From the NCBI GenBank assembly GCA_013214575.1, contig JABSSD010000006.1:42900-103907 (forward strand): a DNA stretch of 61,008 bases, in the 5' to 3' direction. Each line of letters begins with the position of its first letter. The first letter of the stretch is position 1. Both the position numbers and the translations under genes were made by a program. The notes beneath the pieces are model-generated. The model was not told where the DNA came from. It was given only the letters and a program-made list of their open reading frames with translations, and ran no database searches. Shown one piece after another: positions 8,525 through 16,758 of this stretch. The stretch comes from Paracoccaceae bacterium. Lineage in GTDB: Bacteria > Pseudomonadota > Alphaproteobacteria > Rhodobacterales > Rhodobacteraceae.

Positions 8525-9082
8525 TTAGCGAAAAACACCAACCTGCGTTCCCAGATCGTAGACCGGCCGGTCCGCCAACCAACGCTGCAATTTGCCTTGA
8601 GCGGGGGCGTCAAAGCCCGCGGAAAGACCGCTGTTGCGTGCCACATGTCCGGATGTCTTGGCCGGACGCGCTACGGGCTGCCAGGAACTCTGTACCGGCT
8701 GACCGGAGGAAACTGCGGCCGGCGCCAACCCCCCGGAGGTCAGAAAAATACGGGGACGCATTTTGGGGCGCAGCGATGTGGTCAGCTGCAAATCCCCCAC
8801 AATCAGCCTCTCCGCCATCTGCGGTTTTGGCCGCAGCGGCGCCAGTGATGTCTTGGCAACAGGCCAGACTTCGGCGACAATCAATGCGGGCGCGGGCAAT
8901 GCGGGCGCGGGCGCCGTTGCGGGCCCCAAACCGGTGTCTTGAATGGCCTGAAACGGCGTCTGCTTAGCCTTCAGCTCAACCCAGGCTTTATCCATGGTAT
9001 GACTGTGAGCCGCAGACAACAGCACAGCGCTAAACCCCGTCAGCGCCACCAGGAAGGCGGATCTAAAAAGAATCTTTTTCAT
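8525..9082 (-). CDS. Hypothetical exported protein
   Basis: 185 residues. The N-terminus MKKILFRSAFLVALTGFSAV is a plausible signal peptide or anchor. The middle is rich in Ala/Pro (GPATAPAPALPAP), followed by LQLTTSLRPKMRPRIFLTSG and a C-terminal WLADRPVYDLGTQVGVF stretch that may be the only structured part. I do not recognise a family. Its position, same strand and within ~80 bp of the exported cysteine protein, suggests it belongs to the ExbB/ExbD operon and acts in the periplasm, but no function can be assigned. Confidence 0.5.
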   Translation of the reverse strand: MKKILFRSAFLVALTGFSAVLLSAAHSHTMDKAWVELKAKQTPFQAIQDTGLGPATAPAPALPAPALIVAEVWPVAKTSLAPLRPKPQMAERLIVGDLQLTTSLRPKMRPRIFLTSGGLAPAAVSSGQPVQSSWQPVARPAKTSGHVARNSGLSAGFDAPAQGKLQRWLADRPVYDLGTQVGVFR

Positions 9083-9351
9083 AACAAGAACCCTAACGCA
9101 TAATTTCTCTTGCTGTAGTCTACGAATTTACACCAACTGGTCTTGGTTCTTTTTCGTTCAATCTATTTCAACTCTTCAGGCATTTTATATGAATGCGAAA
9201 AATCAATGGGTTATCCAATCTTCCCTGTATCCTCAAAGACACAAGCCTCATTGGCTATCTGCCGTGCCAGCTATAACACTAGGGCATCTATGTATATTCG
9301 CCACTAATTTGACGCCTTGCCGCCTTTTCACCGACATTTTTCCGCCTTTTT

Positions 9352-9369
9352 TTCGCCACAATTGGCGAA
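9352..9369. promoter_or_regulatory. Inverted repeat in the divergent 9083-9511 intergenic region
   Basis: TTCGCC-ACAATT-GGCGAA is a perfect 6-bp-arm inverted repeat in the AT-rich 430-bp region separating the minus-strand exported-protein/ExbBD genes from the plus-strand 9512 gene. A related half-site ATTCGCCAC occurs at about 9298-9306. It is a candidate operator for divergent promoters. No gene is seen elsewhere in 9083-9511. Confidence 0.35.
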
Positions 9370-9511
9370 TCAATCAGGGGTAAAAACTCAACCCTGACCT
9401 GTCCTGATCTGCGGTTTTACCTTCTTTATTTTAGCGGCGATCAATTGACACCTTGGCCACAACACAAGACAATCTGACAGCAACCCAATTCGTTTTCCGG
9501 GATATCTATCA

Positions 9512-10273
9512 ATGTGCATGCGGCATTATCGTATTTTGGGTCCATTATTTTTGGCCACGGCCCTGGCCAGTGCTGCGGCGCTGCCGCTTCGGGCGCAGTC
9601 CTTCGCGCTTGAGCCGATCACATTGGACATTGCACCAGTGCAATCCGCCGACAGCGAGGAGCTGGTGCTGGTGGCCGCCTATGTGCCGGAAACCGCGTCA
9701 CCACGTCTGATCCCCTACGGCGGCGGCAGCCGCAGTGCCCTGCGCACAACCGAAGACCGGCCGCAGCCATCAATCATTCTTGGCCTTATTGCCCCGGGTG
9801 AGGAAGATGATTTTGGCATCGAAACCCTGCTGCAGGATACCATCGCAACCTATGCCTTCGGCTACCAGGATCTGGCGGCCCGCGAGGCCCTGCGCATCTC
9901 AGACCCGGATCTGTTCCTCAAACTGGTGGCAGGCGGCCATGCTGATCCACCCGAAGACCGACTGGCGTTTGCCCTGCAAGAGGAACTGGCGCGGATGAAC
10001 TGCTATCGGTCCCGGATCGATGGCGACTTTGGTCGCGGATCGCGGCGCTCGGTCGCCAGCTATTTCAATACACTGGACAATGGCAGCAGCTGGCCTGCCC
10101 AGACCCCGCCCTCCAATGATCTGTTCCGCTCAATCCTGATCAACGGCGATGTGACCTGCCAGGTGGCGGCAGCCGCACCCCGGCCCACGACCCGGGCACC
10201 CGCACCACAGGCGGCTCCATCTACCGGCAACTCAGGCGGCACAACGGCTCTCCCAAGGGGCGTCTTCCGCTAG
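9512..10273 (+). CDS. Exported peptidoglycan-binding-like protein
   Basis: 253 residues with an N-terminal signal peptide (cleavage probably after ALPLRAQ). A C-terminal segment around residues 155-195 (ALQEELARMNCYRSRIDGDF, then GRGSRRSVASYF) matches the LQ...L...GCY.G.IDG.FG..SR.AV..F pattern of peptidoglycan_binding_1 domains. The tail is Pro/Ala/Thr-rich. It is the only plus-strand gene inside the T6SS/ExbBD block, placed between the kinase and the ExbBD module, and is convergent with the kinase gene. A cell-wall anchoring or wall-sensing role is inferred. A start at the second ATG (9518) is equally possible. Confidence 0.6.
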   Translation: MCMRHYRILGPLFLATALASAAALPLRAQSFALEPITLDIAPVQSADSEELVLVAAYVPETASPRLIPYGGGSRSALRTTEDRPQPSIILGLIAPGEEDDFGIETLLQDTIATYAFGYQDLAAREALRISDPDLFLKLVAGGHADPPEDRLAFALQEELARMNCYRSRIDGDFGRGSRRSVASYFNTLDNGSSWPAQTPPSNDLFRSILINGDVTCQVAAAAPRPTTRAPAPQAAPSTGNSGGTTALPRGVFR

Positions 10274-10300
10274 AGACAGCACCCCATGCCGGAGATTGGA

Positions 10301-12322
10301 TCAGGGCAGAACGGTGACAAATCCGATGTCGACGCTGCCCTGCCCATCTTTGCCCAGTTCTCGGCCGATCAACTTGAAGATATCAGCGGCCAGTGTACCA
10401 TTCTGCATTGCCCCGGTCCGCACCAGGGCTTTGCCCGACGAAACCGCCACCAGGACATATTTACCCGGCACCCCCGATTGGATGCGGAATTGAAACTGCC
10501 GCTCAGATCCGATGGCATCTTGCAGCCGCGCGGTCAGCGAATAGACTTTGCCGTTTGGCGTCACTATCGCCAGCCAGTCCGATTTACCGGCGGTATCCCA
10601 TAGGGTGCCCGAAATCTCGGCCTTGCGGGACAGCAGGTTAGAGGCAAGCGACAGTTCGATCTTGCCGCCTTTGGTGCCCTGGAACATCCGCGCCAGCTCT
10701 ATCACCGCACATTGGGTTTTGTCGATCGCGTGGTTTTCCATGCTGGTGGTGCTGCCAAATTTGGCAGCCCAGGCAGCGTCCAGGCCAGACAGCGCCACCG
10801 ATGGGATATGGAAGCCTTCGATCATTCCCGCATGCGGACCATAGCGCCTGCGGGTGGCAAAGGCACAGCCCGGCGCAACCGCCTCGGCCAGAAAGGTCTC
10901 CTGACCTCCCGGAACACGGGCCAGGTTATCCAGCACCTCAGGGGGATCCAGATCCGCCTGTGCACCGCCACCCGAAAGTTTGCTCCACTGGGTCGCCGTC
11001 AATGTCGCCGCACCAGCCAGCAATACGGCGATCAAAAGCCATTTGATGCCACCGCCCTTGCGCCGCCTCTGCCGCGGTTCAGCATCACCCGCGTGCCCCT
11101 TGGGATGCTGTGATGTCGTGCCACCACCAAATCCGGTGACGGTCGAGCCGCCCATCGACGGCGCCGATTGCAACCCCTCGACCGGGCGATTGGTGGTCGG
11201 CGGCGGCATCATGGGAAACCCGGTTGTCGGAGGCAGGCTGCGCAACATCGAAGCCGTGCCGCCGCCGCCGATCTGCAGCAATAGCTGCCTGACCGTTTCC
11301 ATATCGGTGACGCGCAGGTTGGGATCTGGCTGCAGCATCTGGTAGAGCAACTGCTGGAACTCGCTTGGCACCGTCGACAGATCCGGCACTGCCTCGCGGA
11401 GCTTGACCGCCTCGACAATAGAATTGCCCATTGGCGCCACTTTGCCGGTGGCGGCAAAGAACATCATCAGCCCAAGCGAATAGACATCCGACCGACCGTC
11501 TGCCTCGCCGCCAAAGGCACCACATTGCTCGGGCGAGACATATTTCAGCTTGCCGGCGAACTGGTTGCCCAGGGTGACGTCATTGATGGTAGAGGACCGC
11601 GAGATGCCAAAATCGATAATCGCCGCCTTGTCGATATTGCCGTCATGCAACATTACATTGTCCGGCGACAGGTCCCGGTGCACCACCCCAGCCCGGTGCG
11701 CGGTTTCCAGACCACTGGCCAGATGCGAGAACAGGCGGCACATTTCTGAAAGGTTGAGCGCCCCATGGGTATTTATCCGGTCTGACAGCTTGATGCCTTC
11801 GATAAAGCCCATGATCAGCGCGTGGAAATTGATGGTGTGATCCGGTGGCAGATAGGCAAAATAACGGACAATCGCATCGTGATGCAGAGACCGCAGAACC
11901 TTGGCTTCACGCAGGAACATACCCGCCGAATTTGCATCAGCGGCAATTTCCGGCAGAATCACCTTGATCGCCACCGGCTCTCCGGTGCCGATCTCCTCGC
12001 CGCGGAACACCCGCCCCATGCCGCCTTGGTCAATCGCCTCAATCACCCGGTACATGTTGTTGATCACACAGCCCGGTTCCAGATTCTGCAGCGGACCCAC
12101 CGCAGCCGGTGCGCTTGGCGGCGGAACATTCGGCGCCGCTGGCTGCAGCGGCGGGCCTGGCTCTCCGCGCTGCCCGCCCGCCTCTTGCGGGGCAGGCACA
12201 ACCCGGTGCAGCGCGATGATCGTGCTGTCATCAACCTCCCCTACAGGCGGCGTCGCTTCGGCTTGCCCCTGGTTAGGTAAGGGCCGGGAAGACTGTGGTG
12301 GTGGCGGAGACTCTTCACTCAT
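10301..12322 (-). CDS. ppkA: T6SS-associated Ser/Thr protein kinase with periplasmic domain (PpkA/Stk type)
   Basis: 673 residues. A Pro-rich N-terminus (1-80), then a Hanks-type kinase domain (~91-350): Gly loop DQGGMGRVF near 98-106, VAIK Lys120, HRD at 215-217, DFG at 237-239, SPEQ near 263. A linker leads to one membrane helix (~427-445), placing residues ~450-673 in the periplasm. Cysteines at 486 and 538 and the NGxVxxLT motif at 590-597 match the C-terminal domain of the TonB-like protein. Members of this family phosphorylate Fha and trigger T6SS assembly. The start overlaps the phosphatase stop (ATGA), so kinase and phosphatase are co-translated. Confidence 0.92.
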   Translation of the reverse strand: MSEESPPPPQSSRPLPNQGQAEATPPVGEVDDSTIIALHRVVPAPQEAGGQRGEPGPPLQPAAPNVPPPSAPAAVGPLQNLEPGCVINNMYRVIEAIDQGGMGRVFRGEEIGTGEPVAIKVILPEIAADANSAGMFLREAKVLRSLHHDAIVRYFAYLPPDHTINFHALIMGFIEGIKLSDRINTHGALNLSEMCRLFSHLASGLETAHRAGVVHRDLSPDNVMLHDGNIDKAAIIDFGISRSSTINDVTLGNQFAGKLKYVSPEQCGAFGGEADGRSDVYSLGLMMFFAATGKVAPMGNSIVEAVKLREAVPDLSTVPSEFQQLLYQMLQPDPNLRVTDMETVRQLLLQIGGGGTASMLRSLPPTTGFPMMPPPTTNRPVEGLQSAPSMGGSTVTGFGGGTTSQHPKGHAGDAEPRQRRRKGGGIKWLLIAVLLAGAATLTATQWSKLSGGGAQADLDPPEVLDNLARVPGGQETFLAEAVAPGCAFATRRRYGPHAGMIEGFHIPSVALSGLDAAWAAKFGSTTSMENHAIDKTQCAVIELARMFQGTKGGKIELSLASNLLSRKAEISGTLWDTAGKSDWLAIVTPNGKVYSLTARLQDAIGSERQFQFRIQSGVPGKYVLVAVSSGKALVRTGAMQNGTLAADIFKLIGRELGKDGQGSVDIGFVTVLP

Positions 12323-13119
12323 AATTGGCTCTCAAACTCAGAAACATGCCTATCAAATTCTATTTCAGGCCGCCCGTTTTCCCTGACATATACGAGAATG
12401 ACCGAGACGTTATCCTTGCCGCCGCGTGCCACGGCTTGAGAAATCAGAAAGCGGCATTTGGCCGCCAGGTCCCACTCCCGCATGGTCAAAACCTGCGACA
12501 GCTCCTCGATGTCAAAATATTCGGTTAGCCCGTCGGAACACAAAAGAAACAGGTCCCGATCCTGCAATTGACCTTCGGTCATTTCCACCTCGGGATCAAG
12601 CGTCACGCCGATGGCCCGGGTGATAACATTGCGGCGCGGCCAGGTGACGGCCTGCGCGGGTGTGATCGTCCCGGTATCCAGCAGGGCCTGCACCTCTGTG
12701 TGGTCTCGCGTCACCTGACGCAGAGCCTCGTTGCGCAGCAGATAAATGCGACTGTCGCCGGACCAATAGCACAGAAACCGGTCTTCAAAGGCCAGCAGCG
12801 CCACAACGGTTGAGCCAATGGAGCCGCGCCCCAGCACCTCGCCATGGCAATGGATCTGCTGGTTGGCCAGGCTTAAGCAGTCGATCACCTGATGGCGCAG
12901 CTCCTGACAACTGGCTGAAACGCCCAGACCGCCCATCGCCGCGACCACGGTCTGGCTGGCAAAATCACCCGCCGCATGGCCACCCATGCCATCCGCCACC
13001 ACCCAAAGACCGTTCTGCGTCGCCTCCAGAATGCTATCCTCGTTGACCTTTCGCACCCGGCCCACATCGCTGCCACTGGTACTTTCAAAATCAAAAGTCG
13101 TCGCATCACTCGCACTCAT
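12319..13119 (-). CDS. pppA: PP2C-family Ser/Thr phosphatase (PppA/Stp)
   Basis: About 266 residues from the ATG at 13119, preferred over one 13 codons upstream because AGAGGAGGG lies just before it and it avoids overlapping tagF. PP2C metal-binding motifs are present: VNEDSIL, VVADGMGGHAAGDFAS, LCSDGLTEYF and GGKDNVSVILV, giving the Asp residues that bind Mn/Mg. In T6SS loci this enzyme opposes the PpkA kinase by dephosphorylating Fha and switching the apparatus off. It overlaps the kinase gene by 4 bp and follows tagF by 20 bp. Confidence 0.92.
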   Translation of the reverse strand: MSASDATTFDFESTSGSDVGRVRKVNEDSILEATQNGLWVVADGMGGHAAGDFASQTVVAAMGGLGVSASCQELRHQVIDCLSLANQQIHCHGEVLGRGSIGSTVVALLAFEDRFLCYWSGDSRIYLLRNEALRQVTRDHTEVQALLDTGTITPAQAVTWPRRNVITRAIGVTLDPEVEMTEGQLQDRDLFLLCSDGLTEYFDIEELSQVLTMREWDLAAKCRFLISQAVARGGKDNVSVILVYVRENGRPEIEFDRHVSEFESQL

Positions 13120-13139
13120 GACTTTCCCTCCTCTAAAAT

Positions 13140-13799
13140 TCATTCGGTCAACAACCACTCAAGTGCGGAAGCATCCGGCAGGCCGTTGCAGGCCAGCCAT
13201 CCGGTATCCGCAGCTTCAATCGGCTGCCGCCACCAATGGCTGCGGCTGAACTGCGCCTGTGCCGCATCAGGATGCCTGGCGTCTGCCAGCAAGCGGTTCA
13301 GGTCGCCGTCGCGGCGTTGCGCCCAAAGGGTGCCGTCGCTGTCGCCCGTCCAGGCGCCGCCGGTAATCTGTGGCAATTCAAACCCCGACAGCAGCATCCG
13401 GCCATCCCGATGGCCTGCCTGTGGCATTTGGACGTCGGCGATATGCGACCACAGCGCCGCATAGGGGGTCGGGTCAAACTCAGGATCCACCGGCGGCGGC
13501 GACAGCACCCCGGCCAGACCAAACAGCAGCGGAAACTGTCGCCCCACCCGATCAGCCGAGGTCATGAAGATCCCGGTCAGCGGCACCCCCAATAGGCTGG
13601 GACCAATCCAGAAATGGAGCGGCCTTGCCGCTGCCCAGACCACCTCCCAGTCCGGTCCCCATCGCTGGCGCAGCTCTGGCAGCACATGGTCCAGCCAGCG
13701 ATCCAGCGGCGCCCGGGCCTGCAGCGACAGCCCCAGGTTGACAAAGTCCCCGAACCCCCGGTGCTTGCCATAAATCACTGCCGTTGCCTGGTTGTTCAC
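13140..13799 (-). CDS. tagF: T6SS accessory protein TagF
   Basis: About 219 residues from a GTG at 13799, which has GGAG 7 nt upstream overlapping the tssM stop. Homology begins immediately after this start (YGKHRGFGDFV, the TagF YGKxxGxGDF motif), whereas the possible upstream extension shows no TagF features. Other family features include PLHFWIGPSLLGVPLTGIFM, SADRVGRQFPL and the central W/D-rich part. TagF is a cytoplasmic post-translational repressor of T6SS that in some species binds Fha. Placement between tssM and the phosphatase is a standard regulatory arrangement. Confidence 0.85.
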   Translation of the reverse strand: MNNQATAVIYGKHRGFGDFVNLGLSLQARAPLDRWLDHVLPELRQRWGPDWEVVWAAARPLHFWIGPSLLGVPLTGIFMTSADRVGRQFPLLFGLAGVLSPPPVDPEFDPTPYAALWSHIADVQMPQAGHRDGRMLLSGFELPQITGGAWTGDSDGTLWAQRRDGDLNRLLADARHPDAAQAQFSRSHWWRQPIEAADTGWLACNGLPDASALEWLLTE

Positions 13800-13803
13800 A
13801 AGA

Positions 13804-16758
13804 TCACTCCAATCTTTGCGGGCATTGGAAATCCCGCAGTGCGCGCAGCCCCGCGCCAATATGCTGACCGCCCGCCGCCGCCATCGGCAATGCGGCTTCA
13901 ACCCTCCGGCGACAAAAACCGGTGAACTGTTTGGTCAGTGCTGCTTGCAGCCATTCAATCCGCTGCTGCGCCCAGTCCGCCAACAGCGCCGCTTCGAGCT
14001 GATTGATAAATCCAACCACGCTGTCCGGGTAGCGGTGCCGGTTCCGGGTCACCTGTTGCAGGATGCCAAGCTGGCTGCCCGCCGTCGCCGCCGATTGCGG
14101 CGCGTCCGCAACCCGGCGCAGCCCGGCCAACAGGACATCAACGGGCCGCGCAGCCGCCGCAGCGTCGCCACTGACAAACCGGTGCCACTTGCCAAAACCG
14201 CGTTCGGTGCTGGCCAGCTGGCGCCGCTGAAACGCCCTCTTGCTGCGTTCAAAATTGCTGAATTCCGACGCGGTCGAAATACCGCCGCCCAGAGGGGGTT
14301 GTGAGGGCTGTTGCCCGGGTTCGATGCGGTCCAGAAACCGTGACAGGTGGGTTTCGCGATCGACGGCTTCGGCCAGCAGAACCAGCGGCGATCTATCCGC
14401 AGCAGGTGCCGCCGTCAGCGCCGCAAACCCCGCCCCGCCTGCCGCCATCGGGCTGAGTGTGAGCTGCGCCAGCATCTGGTCCCAGTGGCGCGCAAAATCC
14501 GCCCGGTAGAGCGCATGAATGTCACGACTAAGCCGCGCCAGCTGGCCCCGATGATCCCTCAGCACTCCCGGTTGTCCGCTAACCCAGGCATCCAGCTCCA
14601 ACCGCTGCGCCGCCGTGTCCAACCCGCTGCGAAACTTGCCCCAATAGCCGGAAAATGTATAAAGCCCCGGCACTTCCAACGCATCCAGCCCGCCGCCGTC
14701 GAGGCTCTCAAAAACCAGATCCGCCGCCCCGTCCCCAAGCCCGCCGCCAAGCGCGTCCGCCAGCCGGAAGGGCGGCAGATCTGCGGCCTCAGACCGCAGG
14801 AGACCATAGGCCAGCTGCGCCAGAGACAACCTGGAGATCCGCTGTTGCGCCCGGTCCACAAGGATCTTGTTTGGCAAAAGATAGGGCGTCACCCGCCCGT
14901 CCAGCGCCAGCATGGCAGCCAGATGGCGGTTGATCTCAGCGGCGCCACCGGCAGCCGCCGCGCCCCAGCCCGTGCGCAGCCAGCCTTTGGCAAAATAGGC
15001 CTGCACCGCAGCGTCGTCAGATCCGCCCGGCTGCTGCTTGGCAACTAGGAAATAGACCTTCAATGCGTGATAGGTTGCGGCCGCGGCCTGACGGTCGATG
15101 TGACCCTTTAGATCCCGCTCCAGCTGCAGCATCATGCGTGGCCGCAGGTGACGCTCCAGAGCATCCGAATAGGCCGTCAGCGCCGAGCGGCGGAGACTGG
15201 CACGCCGGGACAACCCCATGTGCTGCACCAGCGTCTGCTGGCGCGGATCGCCCCAGCCTGCGGGACTATCGCGCAGCATTGCCAAGGCCTGCATCACTGG
15301 ACGCGGATCCGGGTCCGTCAGCATCACCCGCGTCAGCTCCGGGTTTGACTGCACCATCAGCTGATAGAGTTTACCCGCCTGGCCAGCCTGACGCAGCAGT
15401 GTCGCATTGTCCCAGAAACTGAGACCCAAAAGCCCCAGGGCCAATACCGTCACCATGCCAATCCCGATGAGGGCGACAGCCCGCAAAGCCGCCCGGAGCC
15501 GCATCGCCTGACGGTCATAGCCCAGCCAGTCACGCTCGGCAAAAATCACCTTTTGCAAAAGATCCCGCAGGAAATAGCTGCGCCCGGAGCCGGACATGAA
15601 TTGGCTAGGATAGCCACCGCCCGCCGCCATGCTGCCCAGCACCTGATCAATGGCTGTGCCGTCCTGGGTGCCCGAGGTGAAATAAAAGCCGCGCAAAGCC
15701 GCATGGAAGCCGCGCGGTTGCTGGAACACCCGGTGCAGGAAATCCACCACCATGGGCTGCATCGCCACCATCTGCCCGGGAAAGCCAAAGGCCGAGATCC
15801 GCGCCAGACTGTCACTCTCATCGTTCAGCCGGTCCGGCAGCTCGCGCGACAGTCGCGAAATCAGCCCGTCAAACTCGGCCGAGGCCGATTTATAGGTCTC
15901 CTCCCGGCGGTTTTTGGTCTGAAAGGTAACCCCCCAGACCCGCCGCCGCCGATCCTCATCAAAAGCGCCGAAAAACGCGCTGAACCCGGCAATCCTGTCG
16001 GCCTTGGTAAACATCACATAGACCGGCACCTCGACGCGTAACTCCGCATGGATCTCCTCAAGCCGCTTGCGGATCGTCGCGGCATGCTCCGCCAGCGCAG
16101 CGGCGCCAGCGGTCAACAGATCGTCGCATGAGAACGCCAGAATGACGCCGTTAATCGGCTGCTTCGGACGCGCCGTTTTCAACTGCTCCAGAAACGCCTG
16201 CCAGCTGGCCCCGTCCGCATGTTGATCGCTGTCCTGACTGGTGTAGCGGCCTGCGGTATCAATCAGCACCGCCTCCTCGGTGAGCCAGAAATCGCAGTTC
16301 CTGGTGCCGCCAAACCCGGCCACTGCCGCCTTGTCACTGCCGGGAAACTCGAGCCCCGAATGCAACAGCGCCGTGGTTTTGCCCGCCCCGGGGGGGCCAA
16401 TAATGATGTACCAGGGCAGATCATCAAGATAGGTGGGCCCGCTTCTTTGCTTCAGCTTGGCCAGCGCCTGCTGCATCCGCTCGGCCAGCACCGCGCCATC
16501 GCCTGCCGGGGCCCTGATCAGGGTTTGCTCCAGCGCCCGGCTCGCCGCCCGCCGCCTGTTCCACCTGCGTGCCGCAATCAGCGCCACCACCGCCAAAATC
16601 AATGTGACCACAGCGCCGCGCAGCCAGGGGGCCGCCAGGCTGTCGATGCCGGACCACAACAGTCCGAACCAGACCGTCAGAAAGATCGACACCCCGCCCA
16701 GCAGCGGCGTCCAGAGCAAGGCCCACCGGGGCGACGGGCGCGCTCCGAACCGCCTCAT
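13804..16758 (-). CDS. tssM: T6SS inner-membrane protein TssM (IcmF family), short C-terminus
   Basis: 984 residues. Two membrane helices near residues 16-36 and 47-64, a cytoplasmic NTPase-like domain with Walker A GPPGAGKT at 121-128, DTAGRY downstream, and a third helix near 430-450 (GIGMVTVLALGLLGLSFW). The large periplasmic part follows. TssM with TssL and TssJ forms the membrane complex of the T6SS. Family members are usually 1,100-1,300 residues; this one stops soon after the FTGFCRRRVEAALP region, where most continue through an RYPF motif and another 150-200 residues. The start overlaps the tssL stop by 4 bp. Confidence 0.9.
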   Translation of the reverse strand: MRRFGARPSPRWALLWTPLLGGVSIFLTVWFGLLWSGIDSLAAPWLRGAVVTLILAVVALIAARRWNRRRAASRALEQTLIRAPAGDGAVLAERMQQALAKLKQRSGPTYLDDLPWYIIIGPPGAGKTTALLHSGLEFPGSDKAAVAGFGGTRNCDFWLTEEAVLIDTAGRYTSQDSDQHADGASWQAFLEQLKTARPKQPINGVILAFSCDDLLTAGAAALAEHAATIRKRLEEIHAELRVEVPVYVMFTKADRIAGFSAFFGAFDEDRRRRVWGVTFQTKNRREETYKSASAEFDGLISRLSRELPDRLNDESDSLARISAFGFPGQMVAMQPMVVDFLHRVFQQPRGFHAALRGFYFTSGTQDGTAIDQVLGSMAAGGGYPSQFMSGSGRSYFLRDLLQKVIFAERDWLGYDRQAMRLRAALRAVALIGIGMVTVLALGLLGLSFWDNATLLRQAGQAGKLYQLMVQSNPELTRVMLTDPDPRPVMQALAMLRDSPAGWGDPRQQTLVQHMGLSRRASLRRSALTAYSDALERHLRPRMMLQLERDLKGHIDRQAAAATYHALKVYFLVAKQQPGGSDDAAVQAYFAKGWLRTGWGAAAAGGAAEINRHLAAMLALDGRVTPYLLPNKILVDRAQQRISRLSLAQLAYGLLRSEAADLPPFRLADALGGGLGDGAADLVFESLDGGGLDALEVPGLYTFSGYWGKFRSGLDTAAQRLELDAWVSGQPGVLRDHRGQLARLSRDIHALYRADFARHWDQMLAQLTLSPMAAGGAGFAALTAAPAADRSPLVLLAEAVDRETHLSRFLDRIEPGQQPSQPPLGGGISTASEFSNFERSKRAFQRRQLASTERGFGKWHRFVSGDAAAAARPVDVLLAGLRRVADAPQSAATAGSQLGILQQVTRNRHRYPDSVVGFINQLEAALLADWAQQRIEWLQAALTKQFTGFCRRRVEAALPMAAAGGQHIGAGLRALRDFQCPQRLE

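Noticed and set aside
13800-13901. Longer TagF start 34 codons upstream
   Set aside because: The extra residues overlap tssM, are Arg/Cys-rich without family features, and the GTG at 13799 has a well-spaced GGAG and directly precedes the YGK motif.
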